Assembly: GCF_024707525.1 (NCBI RefSeq) | Contig: NZ_CP062231.1 | Location: forward strand, 682,001 to 746,000 | DNA length: 64,000 bases | Direction of reading: 5' to 3' | Source of the DNA: Rhizobium sp. TH2 | Lineage (GTDB): Bacteria > Pseudomonadota > Alphaproteobacteria > Rhizobiales > Rhizobiaceae | Shown here: one piece after another, positions 56,421 through 64,000 of the stretch | How positions within the stretch are numbered: the first letter of the stretch is position 1 | Layout of the letters: each line of letters opens with the position of its first letter | Notes under the pieces: model-generated | What the model was told of the DNA's origin: nothing | Seen by the model: only the letters and a program-made list of their open reading frames with translations | Database searches by the model: none | Program-made: the position numbers and the translations under genes

Positions 56421-57209
56421 ATGCGAAATATCCTTGACCTTGACCGCTATCCCCTCGACCAGCCCGGCAGCACGGGCTGGCGCAATCTCGTGGATCAATG
56501 CCGCATCGATCTCTCGGAGAAGGGCATGTTCGACCTTGAAGGCTTCGTGCGGCCGGAGGCGGTCGAGAAGGCCATCAATGAGGTCAAGCCGGTGATGGAT
56601 ACGCTCTCCTTCGTCCATAAGCGGGCTCACAATGTCTATTTCCGCAAGGAAATTCCGGAATTGCCAGCTGACCATCCGGCGCTGCGCAAGGTCGAGACGA
56701 TCAGCCACACGGTCTGCGCCGACCAGATTTCCGACAGCGTACCGGTTTGGATTTACGAATGGCCGCAATTCGCCGTCTTCCTCGCCGCCTGCATGGAAAA
56801 AGAGACGCTGTTCACCATGCGCGACCCGCTCGCCCGGGTGAATGTCATGGGCTACCGCGAGGGCGAGGCGCTGAACTGGCATTTCGACCGCTCGCAATTC
56901 ACCACCACGATCCTGTTCCAGGCGCCGATCAAGGGCGGCGAGTTCCAGTATCGCTCCAACCTCCGCACCGATACCGATCCCAACTACGAGGGCGTCGAGC
57001 GGGTGCTGCTCGGCGAGGATAACGAGGTCAAGTCGCTGACCCTCGTGCCCGGTTCGCTCAACGTGTTCATGGGCAAGAATACCATGCACCGCGTGACCCC
57101 GGTCAAGGGCGAGCGCGAGCGGTTGATCGCCGTGTTCTCTTACTACGAGCGGCCGGGCGTGATGTTTTCCAAGGAAGAGCAGATGGGTTTCTACGGCCGC
57201 GCGGCCTGA
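56421..57209 (+). CDS. Fe(II)/2-oxoglutarate oxygenase, HalD/BesD-like family, hydroxylase-type facial triad
   Basis: A 262-residue oxygenase. His154, Asp156 (NWHFDRSQFTTT) and His223 (MHRVTPVKG) form the iron triad; Arg232 or Arg234 would bind 2-oxoglutarate. The fold resembles HalD/BesD amino-acid halogenases, but those have Gly where this has Asp156, so hydroxylation is expected. ATG 56421 is preferred because GGAG lies 7 bp before it; ATG 56394 is also in frame. It is followed after 32 bp by a Rieske oxygenase gene, so the two oxygenases act in one pathway. Confidence 0.78.
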   Translation: MRNILDLDRYPLDQPGSTGWRNLVDQCRIDLSEKGMFDLEGFVRPEAVEKAINEVKPVMDTLSFVHKRAHNVYFRKEIPELPADHPALRKVETISHTVCADQISDSVPVWIYEWPQFAVFLAACMEKETLFTMRDPLARVNVMGYREGEALNWHFDRSQFTTTILFQAPIKGGEFQYRSNLRTDTDPNYEGVERVLLGEDNEVKSLTLVPGSLNVFMGKNTMHRVTPVKGERERLIAVFSYYERPGVMFSKEEQMGFYGRAA

Positions 57210-57241
57210 TCATTTTACATCGATATTTTGGGGGTGAATCC

Positions 57242-58375
57242 ATGAGCGTATTTTCGGATCTAAGAGCGGCCCTCAAATCGTCGGAGAATCTCGGCTATGA
57301 CAGCGCCTGGGCGATGCCCCGGGCGTTCTATGCCGATCCAGATGTGCTGGCGCTGGAAAAGAAGCATCTCTTCGGCAGCGAATGGATCTGTATCGGCCGG
57401 GCCGAAGAGGTGCCGGAAATCGGCGACAGCATGGCATTCACGCTCTGCGATGAGCCGCTCGTGGCCGTGCGCGGCGACGACCGGAAGATCAGGGTATTCG
57501 CCAATGTCTGCCGCCATCGCGGCGCAATCCTTGTCGAGGGTAAAAGCCGCGGCAAGCGCATCGTCTGTCCCTACCACCACTGGTCCTACAATCTCGACGG
57601 AACGCTGGCCGGCGCGCCGCGCATGGAAGCGCACGGTGGCTTCCAGAAGGACGATTGCAAACTGCCGGAATATTGGACCGAGGAATGGTGCGGCTTCCTG
57701 TTCACCTCGCTCGCTGCCGATCCGCCGCCGCTCGGACCCAAGCTCGAACCGTTGAAGGCGCTGATCGGCAACTATCACATGGAGGAGATGAAGCTCCGCT
57801 ATCTCGCCGACGAGATCTGGCACACCAACTGGAAGAGCCTCATCGAGAATTTCATGGAAGGCTATCACCTCTCGCCGCTGCACAAGACGACGCTGCACCC
57901 CGTCAATCCGACGCGGCTCTGTTCGCACTTTCCGGCGGGTGACAGCTATTTCGGCTATAATGCCGGCTACTCGCCTGACCTGCCGCGTTCGCAGAAAGGC
58001 CATCCCGACCTCAGCGACGCCGAGGCGGACAATTGCGTGATGTTCGCCGTGCCGCCCGGGTTGATCTCGGGTTGCGGCGGCGATTACTCGTCCTTCATCT
58101 GCGTCCAGCCGGAGACTGTTGACCGCGTCCGCGCCAAGCTCGGCCTCATCTTCTATGGCGAAGGCTGGAGCGAGGAGGCGGTCGACAAGGCCGTCACCCT
58201 GTTCAACGACACGATGAGCGAGGACAAGACGGTGCTGGCCACGTTGATGAAGGGCATCAACGCCAAGTCCTATGTTCCCGGTCCCTTAGCGCCGGCCGAT
58301 TTCGAAGGCAATGTCCTCGATTTCTACCGCTATGTCAGCCGGCGATTGTCGCCTGTGCTCGAAACGGAAGGCTGA
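57242..58375 (+). CDS. Rieske aromatic-ring-hydroxylating-type oxygenase, alpha subunit
   Basis: A 377-residue protein. The Rieske 2Fe-2S ligands are Cys90, His92, Cys109 and His112 (CRHRG...CPYHHW). The mononuclear iron site is in 'NFMEGYHLSPLHKTT' with His209 and His214 and bridging Glu206. A Glu at the bridging site is seen in quaternary-amine oxygenases such as carnitine and glycine-betaine monooxygenases, which supports oxidative N-demethylation or C-N cleavage of a betaine. No reductase subunit is adjacent. Confidence 0.88.
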   Translation: MSVFSDLRAALKSSENLGYDSAWAMPRAFYADPDVLALEKKHLFGSEWICIGRAEEVPEIGDSMAFTLCDEPLVAVRGDDRKIRVFANVCRHRGAILVEGKSRGKRIVCPYHHWSYNLDGTLAGAPRMEAHGGFQKDDCKLPEYWTEEWCGFLFTSLAADPPPLGPKLEPLKALIGNYHMEEMKLRYLADEIWHTNWKSLIENFMEGYHLSPLHKTTLHPVNPTRLCSHFPAGDSYFGYNAGYSPDLPRSQKGHPDLSDAEADNCVMFAVPPGLISGCGGDYSSFICVQPETVDRVRAKLGLIFYGEGWSEEAVDKAVTLFNDTMSEDKTVLATLMKGINAKSYVPGPLAPADFEGNVLDFYRYVSRRLSPVLETEG

Positions 58376-58432
58376 AAACGTCGCCGCTGCATCCTTGGCT
58401 TGAAGGCCTCAAATATTTCCGCAATAATCTAT

Positions 58433-58458
58433 AGACATCGGTGTACATAAATGTTTCA
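58433..58458 (+). promoter_or_regulatory. Shared operator-like motif, site A
   Basis: 26 bases starting AGACATCGGTGTAC match site B (51661-51686, other strand) at 22 of 26, including a shared 10-base TAAATGTTTC-type tail. It lies about 38 bp upstream of the -35 box of the ABC importer promoter, a usual place for an activator. Confidence 0.6.
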
Positions 58459-58495
58459 CTCCCTTCAATCTTTAGACGGCCGGTGAAACTTTGGT

Positions 58496-58524
58496 TTGAC
58501 GGCTGGCGTATGTAGCTATACGAT
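58496..58524 (+). promoter_or_regulatory. Sigma70-type promoter of the ABC importer operon
   Basis: TTGACG (58496-58501) and TACGAT (58519-58524) are separated by 17 bp, inside the 291-bp gap before the substrate-binding protein gene. The resulting leader would be about 135 bases. The rest of the gap has no gene. Confidence 0.55.
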
Positions 58525-58666
58525 CGCATAATAAGGCGCGGCGCCCCGATACCGTGGCGCATTTCCGCTTGACAGGGCCCCCGGAATGGCGGCTCAATAT
58601 GAGACGGGATTAAATCTATACATAATAAAAAGACGGGCCTGCCACAAAGAAAACCAAGAGGGAACC

Positions 58667-60328
58667 ATGACAATCAATTACAAGCTTCTCGACTTCCTGC
58701 GCAAAGGCCGTAGCGAACACGAAAACCATCTGATTGACGGCCTCGTTGCGGGCCGCGTCAGCCGCCGCGAATTCCTGCGCTTCGGCTCGGTGCTCGGCCT
58801 TTCCGCACCCTTTCTAGGCTCCGTCGCCGGTGCAGTCGGGCTCGCCGGCGTGCCGAATTTCGCTCGCGCGCAAACCCCGGGCGGCACCATCCGCGTCGGC
58901 CAGATCGTTCCGGCAGCGGCAATCGAGCCGGTGAAGCTCGCCGACGGCGGCGGCATCACCGTCATCAGCCAGGTTGCCGAGACGCTCGTCCTCTCCGGCA
59001 AGGATCTCGTGGCCCGGCCGCTGCTCGCCGAGAGCTGGGCGCCGAACAAGGACGGCTCGGTCTGGACCTTCAAGATCCGCAAGGGCGTGAAGTTCCATGA
59101 CGGCCGCGACATGACCGCCAAGGACGTGGTGGCCAGTATCGACCGCATTGCCGATCCGGCAAACGGCTCGAACGCGCTTTCCGCGTTGAAGGGCGTGCTC
59201 TCCAAGGGCGGCACCAAGCAGATCGATGATTATACCGTCGAGTTCACGCTGGATGCGCCGAATGGCGGCTTCCCCTATTCGATGTCGACCGACAACTACA
59301 ACGCCGTGATCGTGCCGCACGACTATGACGGCAATTTCGAAGCCAAGATGATCGGCACGGGCCCGTTCAAGCTCGAAAGCTATACGCCGAAGGTCGGCGG
59401 CAATTTCGTGCGCAACGACGCATACTGGGGTGGTCAGGTTCTGCCGGATCGCATCGAGATTTCCTTCTACGACGACTACCAGCCGCAACTGCTGGCGCTG
59501 CAGGGCGGACAGATCGACTTCATCCAGCAGGTGCCGATCCTTCAGGCCTCCGGCATCATCAATGATCCCTCGGTCGATATGATGCCGATCCCCTCGATCG
59601 CGCATTCGCAGGTCCATATGCGCACGGACAAGGCGCCGTTCACCGACAAGCGCGTGCGCCAGGCGATCGCGCTCTGCCTTGACCGGCCGGCGATCGTGCA
59701 GGGACTGATGCGCGGAAAGGCGCAGATCGGCAACGACAGCCCGTTCGCGCTTGCCTATCCGTCGAGCGACAAGACCGTCGCCCAGCGCCAGAAGGACATC
59801 GCCAAGGCCAAGGAACTGATGGCCGCCGCCGGCATGCCGGATGGTTTCGAGGTGACGCTGACCACGGAGAAGTATCTGGAAATCCCGGATTACGCCGTGA
59901 TCATCCAGAATGCCGTCAAGGAGATCGGCGGCAAGATCAACCTCAACATCATGGACCAGGGCGCCTACTACGGCGAGGCGGTCTACGGCAAGTCGAACTG
60001 GCTCGATTCCGACATGGGGATCACGGACTATGGCCATCGCGGCGTGCCGAACGTCTACCTCACGGCGCCTCTGCAGAGCGAAGGCACCTGGAACTCCGCG
60101 CACTTCAAGAACAAGGAGTATGACGGATTGGTGGCGAGCTACATCGGTGCCCTCGATCTTGAAGCGCAGCAGGCCGTTGCCGGCAAGATCCAGACGCTCC
60201 TGCTCGATGAAAGCCCCGTGCTTTTCACCTACTTCTACGACTTCATGTCGGCTGCGAAGAAGGGATCGACGGGCATTGAGGTGACGGCGATGAGCCATCT
60301 GATGCTGAAGGACGCCAAGCTGGGCTAG
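58667..60328 (+). CDS. ABC transporter substrate-binding protein (family 5, dipeptide/oligopeptide type)
   Basis: A 553-residue periplasmic binding protein with a Tat signal (VSRREFLRFGSVLGLSAPFL, twin Arg about 27-28, cleavage near ARA/QT). The family-5 signature is 'TFKIRKGVKFHDGRDMTAKD' and 'DKRVRQAIALCLDRPAI'. It follows AAGAGGGAA. Tat export implies folding in the cytoplasm. With the downstream permeases and ATPase it forms an importer; the ligand may be a peptide or, given the island, an onium compound. Confidence 0.92.
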   Translation: MTINYKLLDFLRKGRSEHENHLIDGLVAGRVSRREFLRFGSVLGLSAPFLGSVAGAVGLAGVPNFARAQTPGGTIRVGQIVPAAAIEPVKLADGGGITVISQVAETLVLSGKDLVARPLLAESWAPNKDGSVWTFKIRKGVKFHDGRDMTAKDVVASIDRIADPANGSNALSALKGVLSKGGTKQIDDYTVEFTLDAPNGGFPYSMSTDNYNAVIVPHDYDGNFEAKMIGTGPFKLESYTPKVGGNFVRNDAYWGGQVLPDRIEISFYDDYQPQLLALQGGQIDFIQQVPILQASGIINDPSVDMMPIPSIAHSQVHMRTDKAPFTDKRVRQAIALCLDRPAIVQGLMRGKAQIGNDSPFALAYPSSDKTVAQRQKDIAKAKELMAAAGMPDGFEVTLTTEKYLEIPDYAVIIQNAVKEIGGKINLNIMDQGAYYGEAVYGKSNWLDSDMGITDYGHRGVPNVYLTAPLQSEGTWNSAHFKNKEYDGLVASYIGALDLEAQQAVAGKIQTLLLDESPVLFTYFYDFMSAAKKGSTGIEVTAMSHLMLKDAKLG

Positions 60329-60352
60329 TCCTCAGGCATTCCTGCATTCCGT

Positions 60353-60378
60353 GTTACCCTGGCTTGTGCCGGGGTAAC
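60353..60378 (+). terminator. Intercistronic stem-loop after the binding-protein gene
   Basis: An 11-bp stem, GTTACCCTGGC / GCCGGGGTAAC (one G-T pair), with a TTGT loop lies 24 bp past the stop. It has no T run, so it probably acts as an attenuator and 3' mRNA stabiliser that keeps the binding protein more abundant than the permeases. Confidence 0.55.
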
Positions 60379-60434
60379 ATCAACCAATCGGGAATCCGGG
60401 GGACGGGGCGATATTCTATTATGTTCTGAAGCGG

Positions 60435-61364
60435 TTGCTTCTGTCGTTTCTGACGCTATGGCTCTTGAGCCTTTTGGTCTTCGCCGGTGGACGCATGTTG
60501 CCGGGCAATGTCGGTCGGGCCATGCTCGGCCCGTTTGCCGATCAGGGGGCCGTTGATTTGCTCAACCATGAAATGGGCACCGATCGCCCGCTGCTGGTGC
60601 AATATGGCAGCTGGATCGGCAACCTCGCCACGGGCGATCTCGGCAAGTCCTATGCCTATCGCGCGCCGGTGTCGCAGTTCCTGGGAACGGCAGTATTCAA
60701 TTCGGCCAAGCTTGCAGGCGTGGTCTTCCTTCTCGTCGTGCCGCTCGGCATTTTCGGCGGCGTCATCGCGGCCTTGTACAGGGGGCGCGCCGCGGACCGC
60801 ATCATCTCGGTCTCCGGCCTGTCGGCGACGGTGGTGCCGGAATTCGTCTCCGGCATCGTGCTGATCCTGATCTTCGGCGTCTGGCTGAGATGGTTTCCAA
60901 TCTCCGCGACCTGGCCGAGGGACGCCGGTTTCTTCACCCAGGTCTATCACCTGATCCTGCCCGCCATGCCGCTGGTTCTCGTGCTGTTCGGCTATATCGC
61001 CCGCATGGCGCGCGCCGGCACGATCGAGGCGCTCGACAGCGAATATACCCGCACGGCAATCCTGAAGGGACTGACCTATCCGCAGGTCATCTGGCGCCAC
61101 GTGCTGCGCAATGCGCTGCTGCCGACGATATCAGTCATCGCCACACAGACGGTCTATCTGATCGGCGGCCTAGTGGTGATCGAGATACTGTTCCGCTACC
61201 AGGGCATCGGCAGCCTGATCTATACCGCCGCCAACAAGAAGGACTTCCCCATGCTGCAGGCGGGCGTCATGATGGTCGGCGCGCTGTTCATGATCTCGAC
61301 GCTCGCCGCCGACCTCCTGCAGGCGATGCTCAATCCGCGCATCAGGTTCGGAGGCAAAGCATGA
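60435..61364 (+). CDS. ABC transporter permease (DppB family)
   Basis: A 309-residue inner-membrane permease with six helices and the EAA-type loop 'ALDSEYTRTAILKGLTYPQV'. The first usable start codon in frame is TTG at 60435, but the frame upstream reads FYYVLKR directly before it, the normal N-terminus of DppB-type permeases. Translation may therefore begin near 60411 at a non-standard codon (ATA), or a base may be wrong. It overlaps the next gene by ATGA. Confidence 0.88.
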   Translation: MLLSFLTLWLLSLLVFAGGRMLPGNVGRAMLGPFADQGAVDLLNHEMGTDRPLLVQYGSWIGNLATGDLGKSYAYRAPVSQFLGTAVFNSAKLAGVVFLLVVPLGIFGGVIAALYRGRAADRIISVSGLSATVVPEFVSGIVLILIFGVWLRWFPISATWPRDAGFFTQVYHLILPAMPLVLVLFGYIARMARAGTIEALDSEYTRTAILKGLTYPQVIWRHVLRNALLPTISVIATQTVYLIGGLVVIEILFRYQGIGSLIYTAANKKDFPMLQAGVMMVGALFMISTLAADLLQAMLNPRIRFGGKA

Positions 61365-62242
61365 GCATCGATGCGACCTCTGCGCCTGTTATCGAAAAGC
61401 CGCATTCGGCCTGGAACGATTTCAAGCACAATTTCGGCCTGATCATGCGCTCGGCGACGTTCCTGACCGGCGCGTTCATCGTGCTGTTCTGGGTGCTCTG
61501 TGCGATCTTCGGGCGAGCGCTCGTGCCCTACGACCCCTTCGCCGATGACATGCTGAACTCGCTGCTGCCGCCGTCGGCCGAGCATTGGTTCGGCACGGAC
61601 CAACTGGGCCGCGACGTGTTCTCCCGCGTCATCGCCGGCGCGCGTGACATCCTGACGATCGCGCCCCTAGCCACGCTGCTCAGCACGTTTCTCGGCACCG
61701 CGCTCGGCCTGACAATGGGCTATTTCGGCGGCTGGATCGATGAAGTCCTGAGCCGCATCGTCGATGCCGTGCTGGCGCTGCCGACCGTCATCGTCGCACT
61801 GCTGGCGCTGACGGCGCTGGGGACCTCGACAACCACAGTGCTCTTCGTCATCGGCTTCAGCTTTGCCCCGATCATCGCGCGCACTGTGCGGGCCAGCGTA
61901 CTCGCTGAGCGCGACCTAGATTATGTCTCGGCCGCCGAACTTCGCCGGGAAAGCCGGCTATACATCATGTTCGTGGAAATCCTGCCCAATGTGATCCCGC
62001 CGATCCTGGTCGAATCCACCGTGCGCCTCGGCTACTCGATCTTCGCGGTGGCGACGCTCTCCTTCATCGGCTTCGGCATCCAGCCGCCGTCACCGGATTG
62101 GGGCCTGTCGATCTCGGCCAATTACGGCCTGATGAATGGCGGTTTCTGGTGGACGGTGGTGTTCGACAGCCTGGCGATCGCCTCGCTGGTGATCGGCGTC
62201 AACCTGATGGCGGATGGTATCCAGAGTGCGCTCGATGACTGA
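61361..62242 (+). CDS. ABC transporter permease (DppC family)
   Basis: A 293-residue permease with the DppC N-terminal motif 'LLPPSAEHWFGTDQLGRDVF', five or six helices and the coupling loop 'AERDLDYVSAAELRRES'. It starts at the stop of the first permease (ATGA) and its own stop lies 8 bp inside the ATPase gene. It partners the DppB-type subunit in the membrane. Confidence 0.93.
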   Translation: MSIDATSAPVIEKPHSAWNDFKHNFGLIMRSATFLTGAFIVLFWVLCAIFGRALVPYDPFADDMLNSLLPPSAEHWFGTDQLGRDVFSRVIAGARDILTIAPLATLLSTFLGTALGLTMGYFGGWIDEVLSRIVDAVLALPTVIVALLALTALGTSTTTVLFVIGFSFAPIIARTVRASVLAERDLDYVSAAELRRESRLYIMFVEILPNVIPPILVESTVRLGYSIFAVATLSFIGFGIQPPSPDWGLSISANYGLMNGGFWWTVVFDSLAIASLVIGVNLMADGIQSALDD

Positions 62243-64000
62243 TGCGACCCCCACGCTGAAACTTGAAAATCTCGATGTCGAATATCGCGTGCGCGGCCGC
62301 TCGCGGAAGGTGCTGAGCGATATCAATCTCGAGATCGGCCGCGGCGAGTGCTACGGCCTTGTCGGCGAATCCGGCTGCGGCAAATCCACCGCCGCCTATA
62401 CCGTGCTGCGCTACCTGCCGCGCAACGGCTCCGTGCCACGCGGCCGGGTGCTGATCAACGGCGAGGACCTGCTCGGCTTCGATGGCGAGAAGCTGCGCGA
62501 ACTGCGCCGCAAGTCCGTTGCCATGGTCTACCAGGATCCCGGCAAGGCGCTCAATCCGTCGATCCAGATCGGCAAGCAGGTCGCGGAGGTGTTCGAGCTT
62601 CTCGGCGTGCCGAAGGCGGAATGGCGGAAGCGCACCGTCGATATCCTCAAGAAGGTGCGCATATCAGATCCCGCAAGCGTCATGGAACGCTACCCGCACC
62701 AACTGTCGGGCGGCATGCAGCAGCGCGTCGCAATCGCCATGGCGCTGGCGAGCGAGCCATCACTTCTGGTGCTCGACGAGCCCACCACTGGCCTTGATGC
62801 CACTGTCGAAGCCGACGTGCTGGACCTCATCGTCCAGCTTCGTCATGAGTTCGATACGTCCATCCTGTTCATCAGCCACAATCTCGGCGTCATCGCCAAG
62901 ATGTGCGACCGCGTCGGCGTGCTCTATGCCGGCCGGCTGGTCGAGCAGGGCAAGACATCGGAGATTTTCCGCAACCCGCGTCATCCCTATACGGTGGGCC
63001 TGCTGCGCTGTCTGCCGCAGCGCGGCCGCTCGAAAGACGTCGCGCCGCTTACCACCATTCCCGGTTTCCTGCCGACCGCGGGTTCCGACATCAAGGGCTG
63101 TGTTTTCGCCGACCGCTGTCCGCTGGCCGATGAGCACTGTCGCAAGGTCGATCCGCCGCCATATCATGTCGGCGAGGGGCATTTCAGCAAGTGCCATTAT
63201 CATGAGCGGGCCGCCAGCCTGAACTTCGACACGGAGGCGGTCAGTACCAGCGGGTCGGAATCGACGAAGAAGATCCTTGAGCTCGTAGACGTCTCCAAGA
63301 CTTTTGGTCGCGGCGGTTCCACTTTCCGGGCATTGAACGATGTATCGTTCGACGTCATGGAGGGCGAGACGCTCGGCATCGTCGGCGAATCCGGTTCCGG
63401 CAAGACCACGCTCGCCCGCTCCGTACTCGGCATCGTGCCGGCCGACGAGGGCAGCACCATCCGGCTTGATGGCAAGCCCGTGGCGCCGCTGCTGAAGAGC
63501 CGCGCCCAGAGCGAAGTCAAGTCGCTGCAGATCGTGTTCCAGAATCCGGATTCGGCGCTCAATCGCTCGCATACTGTGCGCCGCATGATCGGCCGCACCA
63601 TCAGCCTGCTGACCGGCCTGGCAAGTACAGCCAAGGCCTCGCGCATCCTCGAACTCACCCGCGCGGTCAGGCTCGCCGACCGCTATCTCGACATGCGTCC
63701 GCGCCAGCTCTCCGGCGGCCTCAAGCAGCGTGTGGCAATCGCGCGATCCTTCTCCGGCGACCCGCGCGTCGTGGTTCTCGACGAGCCGACTTCGGCGCTT
63801 GATGTTTCGGTGCAGGCGGCGATCCTCAACCTGCTGGTCGAACTGCAGAAGGACAAACAGGTCAGCTATATCTTCATCTCGCACGATCTCGGCGTGGTGC
63901 GCTATCTCTCCGATCGCATCGCGGTGCTCTATCTCGGCCGGCTGATGGAGATCGGCAAGGCTGATGCGGTGTTCTCCGGCCCGCACCATCCCTATACCGA
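62235..64000 (+). CDS. Fused dual ABC transporter ATP-binding protein (DppD-DppF type), partial
   Basis: At least 588 codons, open to the window end. The first ABC domain has Walker A GESGCGKST (about 44-52), LSGGMQQR, Walker B LLVLDEPTTGLD and the oligopeptide-type C-terminal Cys region (GCVFADRCPLADEHC). The second domain starts near residue 345 with GESGSGKTT, LSGGLKQR and VVVLDEPTSALD. Both ATPases of the importer are thus in one chain. The start ATG (62235) overlaps the permease stop. Confidence 0.92.
   Translation, partial: MTDATPTLKLENLDVEYRVRGRSRKVLSDINLEIGRGECYGLVGESGCGKSTAAYTVLRYLPRNGSVPRGRVLINGEDLLGFDGEKLRELRRKSVAMVYQDPGKALNPSIQIGKQVAEVFELLGVPKAEWRKRTVDILKKVRISDPASVMERYPHQLSGGMQQRVAIAMALASEPSLLVLDEPTTGLDATVEADVLDLIVQLRHEFDTSILFISHNLGVIAKMCDRVGVLYAGRLVEQGKTSEIFRNPRHPYTVGLLRCLPQRGRSKDVAPLTTIPGFLPTAGSDIKGCVFADRCPLADEHCRKVDPPPYHVGEGHFSKCHYHERAASLNFDTEAVSTSGSESTKKILELVDVSKTFGRGGSTFRALNDVSFDVMEGETLGIVGESGSGKTTLARSVLGIVPADEGSTIRLDGKPVAPLLKSRAQSEVKSLQIVFQNPDSALNRSHTVRRMIGRTISLLTGLASTAKASRILELTRAVRLADRYLDMRPRQLSGGLKQRVAIARSFSGDPRVVVLDEPTSALDVSVQAAILNLLVELQKDKQVSYIFISHDLGVVRYLSDRIAVLYLGRLMEIGKADAVFSGPHHPYT

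Noticed and set aside
56421..57209. Radical amino-acid halogenase
   Set aside because: The iron triad has Asp156 (HFD), whereas halogenases need Gly or Ala there to leave room for chloride.
1..64000. CRISPR arrays, tRNA/rRNA genes, integrases and transposases
   Set aside because: No spaced direct repeats, cloverleaf-like genes or recombinase proteins were recognised on either strand by eye.

Overview
The window looks like the chromosome of an alphaproteobacterium of the order Hyphomicrobiales (Rhizobiales). The evidence is the high GC, the gene order waaA / HAD / lpxK / DUF2093 / mutL, a symporter-fused hybrid histidine kinase, the DUF4170 and DUF6030 families, and palindromic repeats typical of rhizobia. 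I cannot assign a genus from sequence alone. No tRNA, rRNA or CRISPR array was found.

Region 1 (about 1-3.5 kb) is an accessory patch. A TetR regulator faces a short-chain dehydrogenase gene broken by a frameshift. Then come a small lipoprotein, a DUF2147 gene with an in-frame stop, and a quinone-oxidoreductase-like gene. Region 2 (3.7-10.8 kb) holds Kdo/lipid A genes (waaA, lpxK) and mutL, with a TetR/VOC/SnoaL module between them. Region 3 (10.8-13.9 kb) is an insertion at the 5' end of mutL. A 104-bp imperfect direct repeat of the mutL start flanks an alpha/beta-hydrolase gene, which is fused in frame to a second copy of the MutL N-terminus; a Tat-exported sulfatase follows. Region 4 (14-27 kb) is conserved core: hybrid kinase, mscL, patatin, rsmD, rluB, tadA, a GGDEF protein, two envelope proteins and ileS. 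Region 5 (27-34 kb) has an AraC regulator, DUF2000, a split YeeE/YedE sulfur transporter, DUF6030 and a kinase-aminotransferase fusion.

Region 6 (34 kb to the end) is a large catabolic island for methylated amines, betaines or sulfonium compounds. It contains two non-pyrrolysine MttB-family methyltransferases, a trimethylamine-dehydrogenase-like flavoprotein with an MFS transporter, the four-subunit sarcosine oxidase (soxBDAG), a dimethylglycine-dehydrogenase-like enzyme, an enolase-superfamily enzyme and an Ldh-family reductase. It also contains a DddP-like M24 enzyme, an Fe/2-oxoglutarate oxygenase of the HalD/BesD family, a Rieske oxygenase and a dipeptide-type ABC importer running off the window. 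A plausible joint task is import of an onium substrate, oxidative or corrinoid demethylation, and entry of methyl groups into the folate C1 pool through sarcosine oxidase.

The most notable non-coding signals are a shared operator-like sequence (RGACA-N4-TGTAC) in front of three units of this island, three palindromic repeat elements (one inserted in frame inside soxA), and an eroded two-gene toxin-like module at 41.0-41.6 kb.
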